From NCBI GenBank assembly GCA_963665215.2, contig CAXXWW010000006.1, positions 186,001 to 250,000 on the forward strand: DNA of 64,000 nt, in the 5' to 3' direction. A program made the position numbers and the translations under genes. Of this stretch, positions 46,541 to 55,997 are shown one piece after another. Source of the stretch: G963665215 sp963665215 (lineage in GTDB: Bacteria; Chloroflexota; Dehalococcoidia; Lucifugimonadales; CAUZJF01). Positions within the stretch are counted from its first letter, which is position 1, and each line of letters opens with the position of its first letter. The notes beneath the pieces are model-generated. The model was not told where the DNA came from. It saw nothing but the letters and a program-made list of their open reading frames with translations, and ran no database searches.

Positions 46541-48241
46541 ATGTTCCGAGCGCGAGACCCGCAAGAGAGCCTCTGGCAGTCCCAGTTCCTGGTGACGCCG
46601 AAGAAGGCTAAGCGCCTGGAGGGGAGTTGGGCCGAGGTTTTCCGAAACGAGGCGCTCCCCCTGATTGACGAGGAGCTCTTTGCTCCGATGTACTGCGCGG
46701 ACAACGGCCGTCCCAACCGAGCGGTGCAGACCGTCCTCGGGGTCCACCTTCTCAAAGAGATGTTCAACCTCACCGACGGTGAAGCCCTGGAGCAGCTAGA
46801 GTTCAACCTGCTCTGGCACCACGCCCTGCGGCTGGACATCGAGGAGACCCACCTGCCCCAGAAGACCCTCCACAACTTCCGAGTTCGCCTGATGCAGCAC
46901 GATGGTGGCCGGCTGGCTTTCCAGGAGACCACGGACCGGATCATCCAGGCGCTGGGCATACGCACCGGAAAGCAACGGCTGGACTCCACCCACATCATGA
47001 GCAACATCGCTACACTCACCCGGCTGGGCCTGTTCTGTGAGACGATGCGGTTGTTCCTGCGGGCCTTGCGCTGGGAGCACCCAGAGCTTCGCCCTGTGGT
47101 TCCGGAGGGCCTCCTGGGGCGCTATTTGAAGGAAGAAGACGAGGCGACCCACTACGAGGACGCCCACACGGGGGAGGGTCGGCGACGCCTTTCGGTCTGT
47201 GCCCGGGACCTCTACCGGCTGGTGGACCGGTTCCGTGGCACGACTGCTGCCCAGCTGGAGGAGTACCGGCTGCTGGAGCGGCTGCTGCGGGAGCAGTGCC
47301 ATGTGGGCAAACACCGGGACGGGCGCCCGGGGGACGATGATGACGATGCTGGGGAATGCAAGGTGCCCGTGGCCCTGAAGGACCCGAAGCAGGTGTCCGC
47401 CGACTCGCTGCAATCGCCCCACGACCCGGATGTGACCTACAGCGGCCACAAGGGGAAGGGGTACGAGGTGCAGGTGGCGGAGACCTGCCACGAGGAGAAC
47501 GCCACCCAGCTCATCACCCACGTGGAGGTGACCCCCTCGAGTGGGAGCGACACCGACGTGAGCGTGCCGGTCGTTGACGGGCTCGCGGAGCGGAAGGTCC
47601 GACCGGACGAGCTCTTCGTCGACACGGCGTATGGGTCGGGCCGCAACGCCTTCGAAGCCTCGCGCCGGGGAACGGAACTGGTGAGCCCGGTGGCGGGGTC
47701 GGCGCCGGGGAACTCGCACGAAGGAGAGCGTGACGGACCACCGCCGCTCACCGCCGCGGACTTCCAGATCGACGTCACAGGGGAGCAGGCCACGGTGTGC
47801 CCCGCCGGCCACCCGTCCATCGAGGAGCACGAGTTGGAGGATGCGCCGGAGCGGGTAGAGGTCCACTTTGCCAGGACAACATGCGAGCCCTGCCCCTTGC
47901 GGTCCCGTTGCCCAGTGAAGCTGGACCGGCGTGCGGGGGACTACGTCCTCAAGGCGGACCTGGTGAAGGTAAACATCGAGCGGCGCCGGAGGGCCGAGGC
48001 CACCGAGGAGTGGCGCAAGCGGTATGCCATAAGGGCCGGGATCGAGGGAACGAACTCCGAGCTCAAGCGCGCCCACGGGCTTGGGCGCTTGCGGGTGCGA
48101 GGGGGCCGTCGGGTGCGGCTTGCCGTCTACCTGAAGACGTTGGCGTGCAACTTCAAGCGGATGGTCCATGCACGCTTGGTGGAGATGGAGAACACGGCTC
48201 AGCGGGCGGTCGGGACGGTACCTGCGGTCGCGGCCGCATGA
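46541..48241 (+). CDS. IS1182-family transposase
   Basis: 566 residues. N-terminal DUF772-type domain (RPNRAVQTVLGVHLLKEMF, LEFNLLWHHALRLD), first Asp in QRLDSTHIMSNIA, VTYSGHKGKGYEVQVAET, second Asp in ELFVDTAYGSGRN, a Cys cluster CEPCPLRSRCPV, and the catalytic Glu in RAGIEGTNSELKRAHGLGRLR. GAGGGGAG precedes the ATG at 46541. The only copy here; the protein is intact though its left terminal repeat is interrupted. Confidence 0.94.
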   Translation: MFRARDPQESLWQSQFLVTPKKAKRLEGSWAEVFRNEALPLIDEELFAPMYCADNGRPNRAVQTVLGVHLLKEMFNLTDGEALEQLEFNLLWHHALRLDIEETHLPQKTLHNFRVRLMQHDGGRLAFQETTDRIIQALGIRTGKQRLDSTHIMSNIATLTRLGLFCETMRLFLRALRWEHPELRPVVPEGLLGRYLKEEDEATHYEDAHTGEGRRRLSVCARDLYRLVDRFRGTTAAQLEEYRLLERLLREQCHVGKHRDGRPGDDDDDAGECKVPVALKDPKQVSADSLQSPHDPDVTYSGHKGKGYEVQVAETCHEENATQLITHVEVTPSSGSDTDVSVPVVDGLAERKVRPDELFVDTAYGSGRNAFEASRRGTELVSPVAGSAPGNSHEGERDGPPPLTAADFQIDVTGEQATVCPAGHPSIEEHELEDAPERVEVHFARTTCEPCPLRSRCPVKLDRRAGDYVLKADLVKVNIERRRRAEATEEWRKRYAIRAGIEGTNSELKRAHGLGRLRVRGGRRVRLAVYLKTLACNFKRMVHARLVEMENTAQRAVGTVPAVAAA

Positions 48242-48429
48242 GGGCGCCGCTCCACAGCTTCCACCGGGTGCCCTGAGCCACGGAAGGGGTACCGCAACGG
48301 GATCACGCTTGTCCTGAGCGCGGCAGATGGTGCGGTGAGCCCAGCAGCCGGCATCCCGTGGCCTCCTCCCTTCCAGGCCACTTCGCACGCCAGGGTTCAT
48401 CTCAAACAGGCCTTTTTGCGAGGGAATCA

Positions 48430-49156
48430 AGCTTGGCACGACTCCGCCAGGTGCAAGGTAGAGATAGATTGAGCTCCGCCTACCCTCTGACGGGCGGAGC
48501 CGCCGCACTATAGTGAAGCCCCATAAGTTGGCAGTCTAATCGTCGTTGGCTCGGGGAGCTTTCGGGTCCCGTCGCGACGCAATGAGCTGATAGTTCTTGT
48601 TGCCACAAAACTGAAGGACCCCAGTACCACCCGCGTTGAACTTTCCCTGGACGAAGGGAATGCGAAGCTTATTGGACTTGTTCAGGGAAAGGAACGTGTC
48701 TGGGAACATGGCTGGCGTCTAGCCCTCCCCTTGGTCTATCAACAGGTAACACGGGTCATCCTTCGTGCCGACCGCTATGACTCTCAATTGGAAGGCTTCA
48801 GCAAGACTGGTTCGTTCTCGTGCGCTCAGGCTATCAAGTCGTCCGCCACGGACCTCGCAGAACTTCTCGACCGCATCGGCCATCGTCGGCGGGGCGTCAG
48901 GTCCTTCTGGCGAGATACTCTGTGAGAATGCGCGCGCCATAAGTACAGCATCGATTCCATTGATGATCTTGTCTACGAGCGCCCCAGTCGGGTCAGCCTG
49001 CTGGTTCCCCACTGTAGAGAAGTTGTTCTCATACCCTCCGAGAGGCAACCACACTGACTCATCGTCGTCCAGGTAGCCCGCACCCGAGAGGATGGACTCG
49101 ACATCGGCCTCGTCCTCTGCCTTCAACAGACTGTAGAAAAGATCCTGAGCTTTCAT
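48430..49156 (-). pseudogene. GHKL (Hsp90-like) ATPase gene, 5' part, with two in-frame TAG codons
   Basis: ATG at 49156 after GGGAGG gives MKAQDLFYSLLKAEDE, then the ATP-lid N box (DPTGALVDKIINGIDAVLM) and G1 box LLIDQGEG. A TAG follows at once (48719-48721) where relatives read GEGQTP, a single C-to-T change from CAG. The frame continues as TPAMFPDTFLSLNKSNKLRI and GGTGVLQFCGNKNYQLIASRR, meets a second TAG after RANDD (~48536), and goes on as LWGFTIVRRLRPSEGRRSSIYLYLAPGG to the IS1182 junction. So the gene is broken by two nonsense codons besides the IS. The first 145 residues could be made alone. Confidence 0.8.
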
Positions 49157-49279
49157 TCCAATTGCCTCCCATTGATACTAGGCCGAGAAGCGACACAGGG
49201 TACGTCTTACCATTCCGTTGACAGCGAGACTGGTACCACCTGCTAGCCCGGCTGACGGCCCGGGGGTCGGCCAAATATC

Positions 49280-49495
49280 CTAGAACTTAAACCTAGGTTG
49301 CTGGTTGTTGTGGTCAAAGGTACGCTTCACTCGTTTGAGCTCTCGGTCAATTTCGCGAAATATCTTGCGTGTCTGCTCTTCCGTATACTCATACGTTCTA
49401 CGGTTGGAGCATTGACCCAACAGTCTCAAGGCGTTCAAAACGCTGTTAGTGCGTCTCTCAGCCACTGCCTGGAATCTTTCGGCTTTGCCAGCCAT
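49280..49495 (-). CDS. Small partner protein upstream of the GHKL ATPase gene
   Basis: 71 residues: FQAVAERRTNSVLNALRLLGQCSNRRTYEYTEEQTRKIFREIDRELKRVKRTF, helical and basic. The pattern of Arg/Asn at RRTNSVLNALRLLGxCSN followed by an acidic-basic helix looks conserved in small proteins encoded beside such ATPases, from memory. It is 123 bases upstream of the ATPase start on the same strand. Confidence 0.65.
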   Translation of the reverse strand: MAGKAERFQAVAERRTNSVLNALRLLGQCSNRRTYEYTEEQTRKIFREIDRELKRVKRTFDHNNQQPRFKF

Positions 49496-49771
49496 CGCGA
49501 ATGATTCTCCTGGGTAAATGTCTTCCTGGTCATCTTATAGCACACGTCGATATTCTTGTCAATATATGCGATATAGTGACCGATTCTGCGCAGTATATGC
49601 CCATAATATAAGCTGTGTGTTCGGCGATATGCACGAACTGGGGGATAGCCCCACCCCAGATCCTTCGTAGCTGCGCTCCTCAGGATGACGTTTCGTGAGG
49701 CGCGCGGCGTGGCCTTCCCCCATGGGCCGCCGGTCCGTTGACCCCGTGGACGGTACGTCTGTACGATACGG

Positions 49772-50350
49772 GTGCCAGAGCATTACCTCCAAAGCAGGCG
49801 GTGCCCGTTGTCAACGCCCGCCCCAGAAACTCAGAGTGATTCGAGCGACCAACCCAGGCACGCTGGGTTTTGGGTCCGGTTCGGGGCGGTCATCCTCGAC
49901 TTAGTGGTCTTGGGCATCCCGTTGCGGCTGGTCCTGCTGATTCCTGTACTCTTCGGCTCCGAGGCGGGTGAAGTCACCGGGTTCGATCTAAGCTATACGG
50001 ATGCGCAGGGGGAGACTGTGACTGCGCGTAACTCGTTGTCGGTGGCCGATCTGGCGCAACTGGTCCTGCTAGCGGTAATCACAGTCCTGCTGTGGGTGAA
50101 CTGGGACGGCCGCACTCCCGGGAAGAAGATGCTGAGAATCAGAATCGTCTCCTATCCCGACTTTTCCCCCTTCTCGTACCGCACGGCGTCCATTCGTACT
50201 CTTGCGAGCCTCTTAGGAGTGTTCACGTTGGGCCTCGGTTACATGGCCCAGGCTGTGATGATTGCTGCGAGAGAGGACAAGCGAGGCTATCACGACATCA
50301 TCGCCGGGACGTGCGTCGTTCATGACAGGCCCCTCGATACGCCCGCCTGA
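49772..50350 (+). CDS. RDD-family membrane protein
   Basis: 192 residues. GFWVRFGAVILDLVVLGIPLRL contains the R and D of the RDD motif on helix 1. GRTPGKKMLRIRIV and YRTASIRTLASLLG are the conserved loops, and REDKRGYHDIIAGTCVV ends the domain. Three hydrophobic helices. Function unknown; transport is proposed for some relatives. The GTG start is weakly supported, so the N-terminal ~25 residues are uncertain. Confidence 0.85.
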   Translation: MPEHYLQSRRCPLSTPAPETQSDSSDQPRHAGFWVRFGAVILDLVVLGIPLRLVLLIPVLFGSEAGEVTGFDLSYTDAQGETVTARNSLSVADLAQLVLLAVITVLLWVNWDGRTPGKKMLRIRIVSYPDFSPFSYRTASIRTLASLLGVFTLGLGYMAQAVMIAAREDKRGYHDIIAGTCVVHDRPLDTPA

Positions 50351-50420
50351 GGCGGGCTACTCGGGGTGAGCGGATTGGAGAGACCACCCCAGGCGCCCCT
50401 CGACAGGCTCGGGACATGCC
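50333..50420. repeat. Dispersed repeat unit (partner at 57718-57800)
   Basis: Begins CCCTCGATACGCCCGCCTGA with the palindrome GCCCGCCTGAGGCGGGC and ends CCCCTCGACAGGCTCGGGAC. A near-identical unit ends at the left flank of IS481 copy 4. Confidence 0.75.
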
Positions 50421-50478
50421 TCAGTCGCTTCGCTCGTTAGGAATGACAGAGGGGGCTCCTTAGGATGACGGGGGGGAG

Positions 50479-52902
50479 TCAGCTCATCTCATCGGTGACG
50501 CCGGCCGAAAATCGCTGCACCTGCTCAGCCAGCAGCGAGTTCTCATTACTGGCCAGGTCCGGGTCGGCGTCGAGTATTCGCACCGCCTCGCGGCGGGCCA
50601 GAGACAGGATCTCATGATCGGTGATGCGCGCGACCCTCATGCTGGGAATTCCGCTCTGCCTCGTGCCCAGGTAGTCGCCGGGACCACGGAGTCGAAGGTC
50701 CTCCTCCGCCAGCTCGAACCCGTCGTGCAAGCGCTCCACGATCTTTAGACGCTCGCGGGCCTCCTCACCCGGCGAGTCCGCCAGGAGCAGGCAGTAGCTC
50801 TGATGCCGGCCCCGGCCCACCCGGCCGCGAAACTGGTGTAGCTGGGCCAGACCGAAGCGGTCGGCGCCGTCGATAAGCATCACGGTGGCGTTGGCCACGT
50901 CGATACCGACCTCCACCACCGGCGTGGACACCAGGATGTCGATGTCGCCACGCTGGAACAGCTCCATGACCTGCTCTTTCTCTCGTAGGGCCATCCTGCC
51001 GTGCAGCAGCCCCAACCTGCGGTCGGGGTAGACGTCGCTGGAGAGCCGCTCGTACTCCTTGGTAGCCGCACGCGACTGTATCACTTCCGACTCCTCGATC
51101 AACGGGCAGACTATGAAGGCCTGCCGCCCCTGCTCCACCTGCTTGCGCACGAAATCGTAGGCCGCCGCCCTTCCTGTGGGCTCCAGCCATCGCGTGCGAA
51201 TCCGCTGCCGCCCCGGTGGCAGCTCGTCGATGACGGATATGTCCAGGTCTCCGTAGGCGGTGAGGGCAAGGGAGCGGGGAATCGGCGTCGCCGACATGGC
51301 CAGCAGGTGAGGCCGCTTGCCCTTGCCTCTAATGGAGGCGCGCTGCATGACGCCAAAGCGCTGCTGCTCGTCTACGACCGCCAGGGCCAGCCGCGACAGG
51401 TCCACGTCCTCCTGGATGATCGCGTGGGTGCCGATGACCAGAGCGACTTCCCCATTGGCGATAAGCCGATGCACTTCGTCTTTGGCCTTTTTGCCCAGGC
51501 TGCCCACGAGTAGCGCAATGGTAAGGGGCCTGGAGGACGGGCCGACGCGGACCGTAACCAGGTGGTCCTCGGGGCCGGACTGGGATATGCCCGATAGAAG
51601 ATGGGTCAGGGTCAGGAAATGCTGCTCGGCCAGGATCTCGGTGGGGGCCATGAGAGCGGCCTGGTAGCCGTCGAACGCCGCGACCAGCATGGCGGCGGCG
51701 GCCACCACAGTCTTCCCGCTGCCAACGTCCCCTTGAATCAGGCGGCTCATTGGATGGGACTGCTTCAGCCCATCGAGGATCTCGTTCAGCACGTTGGTCT
51801 GGGCGTTTGTCAGCTCAAATGGCAAGGAGGCGAGAAAGGCGTCGATAACGGCGGTATCGACAATTAGCGGGACTCCCTCGCCTTCCTCCTGCCAGGCGCG
51901 CTTGCGAGACAGGACGAATAGCTGGAGCAGCAGCAGCTCGTCGAAGGCCAGGCGGCGGCGTGCCGCGTTCCAGTCGGAAGGGGAGTCCGGGTAGTGCGCC
52001 TGCGCGACGGCATTACGCAGGCCCATCACCGCCGTCCGGTGCCTGGTGTCCTCGGGCAGGTGCTCGGCTAGGAGAGGAAGGCCAACGTCCAGGGCCTGCT
52101 TGACCAACCGCCGGAGAGTCCGCTGCGGGAGTCCGTCCACAGTGGGGTACACGGGCACCAGCCGGCCAGTGTGCACCAGCTCCTCCTGCCCCGTCAGAAG
52201 CTCGTACTCCGGGGACTCGAACACGAAGCTCCCTCTAAAGACGTTTACCTTCCCACTTAGCACGACGTGCGTGCCGGCGCGGAAGGTCCGGGCCAGGTAG
52301 GGGTTGTTGAACCAGATGGCTCTGACGTTGCCCGTTTCGTCGCCGAACACGGCCTGGGTAGACCTGCGCCTTGCCCCGTGGCGGGTCTCCGTCGCCTCCC
52401 ATACGGTGACGAGGACCGTCTGCTCGGCGCCGAGCTCCAGCTCCGCCACCTTTCGGATGTTGGCGAAGTCGTTGTGCCTGTTGGGGACCAAGTAAAGCAG
52501 GTCCCCGACGGTCTCTACCCCAAGGCGCTTCAGCTTTGCCCCCGGCAGGTTGTTGGGCGTGAATCCCTTCAGCCGGTAGACGCTATCGCTCAGCCCCACC
52601 GGGCCGGCGGGCTTTTTCTTGGTCCGTCGCTTTGCCGGAGTGGGGGCGACGCCTGCGGTCCGGGCGCCGGCTCCCGCCGCCGGGACCAGCCTGCCGAGGA
52701 CCTTCGCCGCCCAGGTCTTACGCTCGGTCGGCGTCAAGACCGAGTAGGAGCTGAGCCCATCCAACGCAGGCCCTAGCTCCCCCGCCCACCGCTGGAGGAA
52801 AAGGTCTAGTCCCCCGATGACGGCCTTGTCCTGGAAGCCGCCGGCCCACTCATGCTCGAGGATTTTGTGAAGGGAATCCAGCTTGCCCTTTTCCCGGCCC
52901 AT
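50479..52902 (-). CDS. recG: ATP-dependent DNA helicase RecG
   Basis: 807 residues. The N-terminal wedge/OB region has GAKLKRLGVETVGDLLYLVPNRH and NVRAIWFNNPYLARTF. Helicase motifs: GDVGSGKT (Walker A), VVDEQQRFGV in place of the usual DEQHRFG, MSATPIPRSLALT, TPVVEVGIDVANATVM and QFRGRVGRGRHQSYC. It remodels stalled replication forks and Holliday junctions. The ATG at 52902 follows GAGAGGGGG; an ATG at 52950 and a longer GTG-led frame are less likely. It follows fakA and fakB on the same strand, a common order in Gram-positive-type genomes. Confidence 0.94.
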   Translation of the reverse strand: MGREKGKLDSLHKILEHEWAGGFQDKAVIGGLDLFLQRWAGELGPALDGLSSYSVLTPTERKTWAAKVLGRLVPAAGAGARTAGVAPTPAKRRTKKKPAGPVGLSDSVYRLKGFTPNNLPGAKLKRLGVETVGDLLYLVPNRHNDFANIRKVAELELGAEQTVLVTVWEATETRHGARRRSTQAVFGDETGNVRAIWFNNPYLARTFRAGTHVVLSGKVNVFRGSFVFESPEYELLTGQEELVHTGRLVPVYPTVDGLPQRTLRRLVKQALDVGLPLLAEHLPEDTRHRTAVMGLRNAVAQAHYPDSPSDWNAARRRLAFDELLLLQLFVLSRKRAWQEEGEGVPLIVDTAVIDAFLASLPFELTNAQTNVLNEILDGLKQSHPMSRLIQGDVGSGKTVVAAAAMLVAAFDGYQAALMAPTEILAEQHFLTLTHLLSGISQSGPEDHLVTVRVGPSSRPLTIALLVGSLGKKAKDEVHRLIANGEVALVIGTHAIIQEDVDLSRLALAVVDEQQRFGVMQRASIRGKGKRPHLLAMSATPIPRSLALTAYGDLDISVIDELPPGRQRIRTRWLEPTGRAAAYDFVRKQVEQGRQAFIVCPLIEESEVIQSRAATKEYERLSSDVYPDRRLGLLHGRMALREKEQVMELFQRGDIDILVSTPVVEVGIDVANATVMLIDGADRFGLAQLHQFRGRVGRGRHQSYCLLLADSPGEEARERLKIVERLHDGFELAEEDLRLRGPGDYLGTRQSGIPSMRVARITDHEILSLARREAVRILDADPDLASNENSLLAEQVQRFSAGVTDEMS

Positions 52903-53088
52903 CGACCCCCTCTCGCGAGTGACACCGCGGCCTTTGCTCTTTTGAGTCATGGAGTTTCTCGGATAGCTGTGCGGCTCACGGCGGACTGCGTCTCGCCGGC
53001 GGGAATTCTCGCCTGGGCCCGGTTCTCGGGTGTGTGCAGTCAGTGGACCCGCAGAGCGGACCCACAACCGGCGTCTCGGGGATGGGGC

Positions 53089-53931
53089 CTACTCAGCCCG
53101 GAGCAAGCCAATGCCCACGGCGCCTGGGCCTGTGTAGGTGCCTAATACCGGTCCGAACCTGGCAACGAATGGGGCCGAGCCTTCAGGCAGGAGCTCACGC
53201 AGAGCCTCCGCCAGCTCACCGGCGATATCCGGCGTGGTGCTGTGGAGCACACAGACCGATTCCACGGGCTCAAACCCTCGCGCCACCTCCTGCAACCGGG
53301 CGACACCTTTGCGAAAGGTCCTTGGTTTGGCCAGCGGGTGTACCCGCCCGTCCCGAATTATGATCATGGGCTTGATCTTGAGGATCGAACCGACCAGCGC
53401 CTGGGCCTTGCCGACTCGACCTCCTCTCTGGAGGTAGTCCAGGGTATCGAATAAGGCGAAGCATTGGGACCGGGCCATTGCTCCCCTGGCAACGGCCACG
53501 ACCTCATCGAGGCTGCCCCCGTCGCTGGCCGCCTGGGCCGCGGCGATTACTATCATCCCCAGGCCCATGGAGAACTGTTCGCTATCCAGCACCTCTATGG
53601 GACACCGGACATCGCTCTGGTCCTTTGCCTGCACGGCGGAGTTATAAGTGCCGCTTTCCTTCGAGGAGAGGTGCACCGCCAGGATGGCGTCTGCATCGCC
53701 GCCGAGCTCGTCGAACACCTGCAAGAAGTCCCCCGGAGATGGCTGGGACGTGGTCGGCGTCACACTACCGCTGATAAGGCGGTCGTAGAACTGGTCGGCG
53801 GATATATCGACGCCGTCCCTGAACGTCTCTGTTCCGAATGTGACGTTGAGCGGCACCACGGTGATACCCAGGCTCCGGGCCATTTCGGGGGGAATGTCCG
53901 AGGTACTGTCTGTCACTACCTTTACAGTCAT
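53089..53931 (-). CDS. fakB: DegV-family fatty-acid-binding protein (FakB-like)
   Basis: 280 residues: VVTDSTSDIPPEMARSLGI (start of the DegV fold), TPTTSQPSPGDFLQVF, HLSSKESGTYNSA, and FDTLDYLQRGGRVGKAQALVGSILKIKPMI, the fatty-acid pocket signature. It presents a bound fatty acid to the kinase FakA encoded 39 bases upstream, giving acyl-phosphate for phospholipid synthesis. FakB naming rests on this pairing. Confidence 0.92.
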   Translation of the reverse strand: MTVKVVTDSTSDIPPEMARSLGITVVPLNVTFGTETFRDGVDISADQFYDRLISGSVTPTTSQPSPGDFLQVFDELGGDADAILAVHLSSKESGTYNSAVQAKDQSDVRCPIEVLDSEQFSMGLGMIVIAAAQAASDGGSLDEVVAVARGAMARSQCFALFDTLDYLQRGGRVGKAQALVGSILKIKPMIIIRDGRVHPLAKPRTFRKGVARLQEVARGFEPVESVCVLHSTTPDIAGELAEALRELLPEGSAPFVARFGPVLGTYTGPGAVGIGLLRAE

Positions 53932-53970
53932 GGGCGTGTCCTTGGGTATAGGGTAAAGGGTCTGGGGCGG

Positions 53971-55608
53971 TTACTCGATCGACATGATGAGATGGTAGTG
54001 GGGCTGGCCCCCCTCCACGAGCTCGACCTCTACTTCGGGGAGGGCGGCGCTCAGCGATTCAACGGCCCGAACGGCGTCGTCCGCCGTAATTCGGTCCCCC
54101 CAATAGAGGGTGACAAGGTCCCCCCCGGAGGCCTCTGCCTTCTTGGCCAGCGTCACCACAACCTCGGAGAGGTCGTCCGCCGCTACCACCAGCTCGCGGT
54201 CCAGCAGGCCTATGAGCCGGCCCGACTCCACGGTGACGCCGTTGAGCTTCACGGACCGCACCGCCTCGGTGACCTCGCCGGTCCGCACCGACTCGATCGC
54301 CTCCTCCATCACACTGACGTTGGCCTCCAGGTCATGCTCGGAGTCGAACGCGAGAATCGCAGCGATCCCCTGGGGTATAGACCTGGTAGACACAACCCTG
54401 ACCGACTTCTCGGAGCTCTCGGCGGCCTGCTTTGCCGCGGGGACGATGTTGCTGTTGTTCGGCAGGATGACGACACAATCGGAGGGTACGCTTTCCACCG
54501 CGTCGAGGACCTCCTGGACGCTCGGGTTCATCGTGTCGCCGCCGGTGATATTGCGGCTTACGCCCAGGTTGCTAAACACGGCCTGAAGACCCCTGCCGCT
54601 GGCCACGGCCACCACAGCCACCTCTGCAGCGCCTGCCTCCTTCCGCCGGGCGCTGGAGAACTCCACGTGCTGCTCGTCCATGTTCTGAATATTGACCTGG
54701 CTCAGGGTGCCGTGAGAGACCGCAACGCTGAGGATTTGGCCGGGGTCTTCGGTGTGGACGTGGACCTTCACCATCGTCTCGTCACCCACCACCACAGTGG
54801 AGGTCGCCGCCGCGCGCATTCGGTCTCGAATTGCATCGGCATCCAGCCCCTTCCCGTGTACAAGGAACTGGGTGCAGTAGCCATACAGCTCCTCCTCGGT
54901 CGCCGCCAGGAAGTCGGCCGATACCGCCCCCGCAGGCGGGGCAATCTCCTGGGCACCGGAGACGTCACCCATGACGTATCGCCGGACCCCCTCCAGCATG
55001 ACGGCCAGCCCTTGCCCCCCCGCATCGACAACGCCTGCTTCCCTCAGCACGGCGAGCATCGTCGGCGTCCTGGCCACCGCGTCCCTGGCGGCCGAGCACG
55101 CCGCATCCAGTATGTCCTCGACGGAGCCTCCCTCGTCAAACGAGCTCTGAGCGGCCTCGGCCACGCCGCTGATCACCGTCAGGATGGTACCCTCGGCGGG
55201 CTCACCGACGGCGTTGTAGGACCGCTCCCTGGCCCGGTGAAACGCCTCGACAAGCTCCGCGCCGCCGAAGTCGGATGTGCCTTCAAGCCCAAGGGCGACG
55301 CCCTTGAAGAACTGGGATAGGATCACTCCGCTGTTGCCCCTCGCGTCCTTTAGGGCAGCCCCCGCCATGGTTTCGGACACGGCGGCAGCCGACGCTCCCT
55401 GAAGAGGACCGGCCGCGTCCATGACGGCGCGAAGGGTGAGGTACATGTTGGTGCCCGTGTCTCCATCGGGCACCGGATACACGTTGAGCGCGTTGATGCC
55501 CTCAACGTTGCGTTCAAGAAGGACCGCGGCCGCCGAGAACATGCCGCACAGGTCGTCGCCGGTCAAGCGACGCACGTATTGGGAGACCTGAGGATTGGTT
55601 GACTTCAA
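53971..55608 (-). CDS. fakA: Fatty acid kinase FakA (DAK2/DhaL-domain protein)
   Basis: 545 residues. The N-terminal DhaL-like kinase domain has NALNVYPVPDGDTGTNMYLTL (the Asp triad for Mg-ATP) and ARGNSGVILSQFFKG. The middle region includes LRAAATSTVVVGDETMVKVHVHTEDPG, and the C-terminal part YGYCTQF to DAVESVPSDCVVILPNNSNI. It phosphorylates fatty acids bound to FakB. TTG start at 55608. It is divergent from rpmB, whose promoter begins two bases upstream of the fakA start. Confidence 0.92.
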   Translation of the reverse strand: MKSTNPQVSQYVRRLTGDDLCGMFSAAAVLLERNVEGINALNVYPVPDGDTGTNMYLTLRAVMDAAGPLQGASAAAVSETMAGAALKDARGNSGVILSQFFKGVALGLEGTSDFGGAELVEAFHRARERSYNAVGEPAEGTILTVISGVAEAAQSSFDEGGSVEDILDAACSAARDAVARTPTMLAVLREAGVVDAGGQGLAVMLEGVRRYVMGDVSGAQEIAPPAGAVSADFLAATEEELYGYCTQFLVHGKGLDADAIRDRMRAAATSTVVVGDETMVKVHVHTEDPGQILSVAVSHGTLSQVNIQNMDEQHVEFSSARRKEAGAAEVAVVAVASGRGLQAVFSNLGVSRNITGGDTMNPSVQEVLDAVESVPSDCVVILPNNSNIVPAAKQAAESSEKSVRVVSTRSIPQGIAAILAFDSEHDLEANVSVMEEAIESVRTGEVTEAVRSVKLNGVTVESGRLIGLLDRELVVAADDLSEVVVTLAKKAEASGGDLVTLYWGDRITADDAVRAVESLSAALPEVEVELVEGGQPHYHLIMSIE

Positions 55609-55610
55609 CG

Positions 55611-55639
55611 TTGTCGACCTGTCACTGTTATGCTATATT
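55611..55639 (+). promoter_or_regulatory. Promoter of rpmB
   Basis: TTGTCG (55611-55616), a 17-base spacer and TATATT (55634-55639). It would leave a ~140-base leader before rpmB. Confidence 0.55.
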
Positions 55640-55783
55640 TGTTGCGCAATTCACACACCCACGCCCGCCACTATGCTGGCGGATCGGGCCAAGGCCCCCA
55701 GGGCCTGGTGCGAGAGGTCCGGTGCTGCAGGCCGATTGCTCACCGATTCTACTCAAATAGCCGACCACAGTCAAAGGCGCAAC

Positions 55784-55975
55784 ATGGCCAGATGCGAAAT
55801 ATGTCTCAAGTCAGGGCAATCGGGCAACAACGTAAGCCACTCCAAGCGGCGCACGAAGACCCGCTGGCACGCCAACGTTCACAAGGCCACCATCTACGTA
55901 GATGGCGCCCCAAAACGAGTAAAAATTTGCACTCGCTGTCTGAGGACCCAGCTCAAGGCCCCGGCCAGGGCATAG
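55784..55975 (+). CDS. rpmB: 50S ribosomal protein L28
   Basis: 63 residues: MARCEICLKSGQSGNNVSHSKRRTKTRWHANVHKATIYVDG, then KRVKICTRCLRTQLKA. The CxxC pairs at both ends mark the zinc-binding form of L28. ATG at 55784 fits the family start; an open frame extends ~60 codons upstream but is not L28-like. Monocistronic, followed by a MITE. Confidence 0.95.
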   Translation: MARCEICLKSGQSGNNVSHSKRRTKTRWHANVHKATIYVDGAPKRVKICTRCLRTQLKAPARA

Positions 55976-55997
55976 CGCTCGGTTGATCGGCACACTA

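Larger units (their letters stand above)
44722..48429 (+). mobile_element. IS1182-family element carrying a nested IS1380
   Basis: Inverted ends TGATTCCCTCGTAAAAAC and (inverted) TGATTCCCTCGCAAAAAG. Target duplication AGCT (44718-44721, 48430-48433). Without the nested IS1380 and its duplication the element is ~1984 bases. Confidence 0.92.

Noticed and set aside
48536..48721. Recoding of TAG (suppressor or amino-acid insertion) in the GHKL ATPase
   Set aside because: The gene is already IS-disrupted, the first TAG is one transition from the expected CAG, and other genes in the window use TAG as a normal stop.
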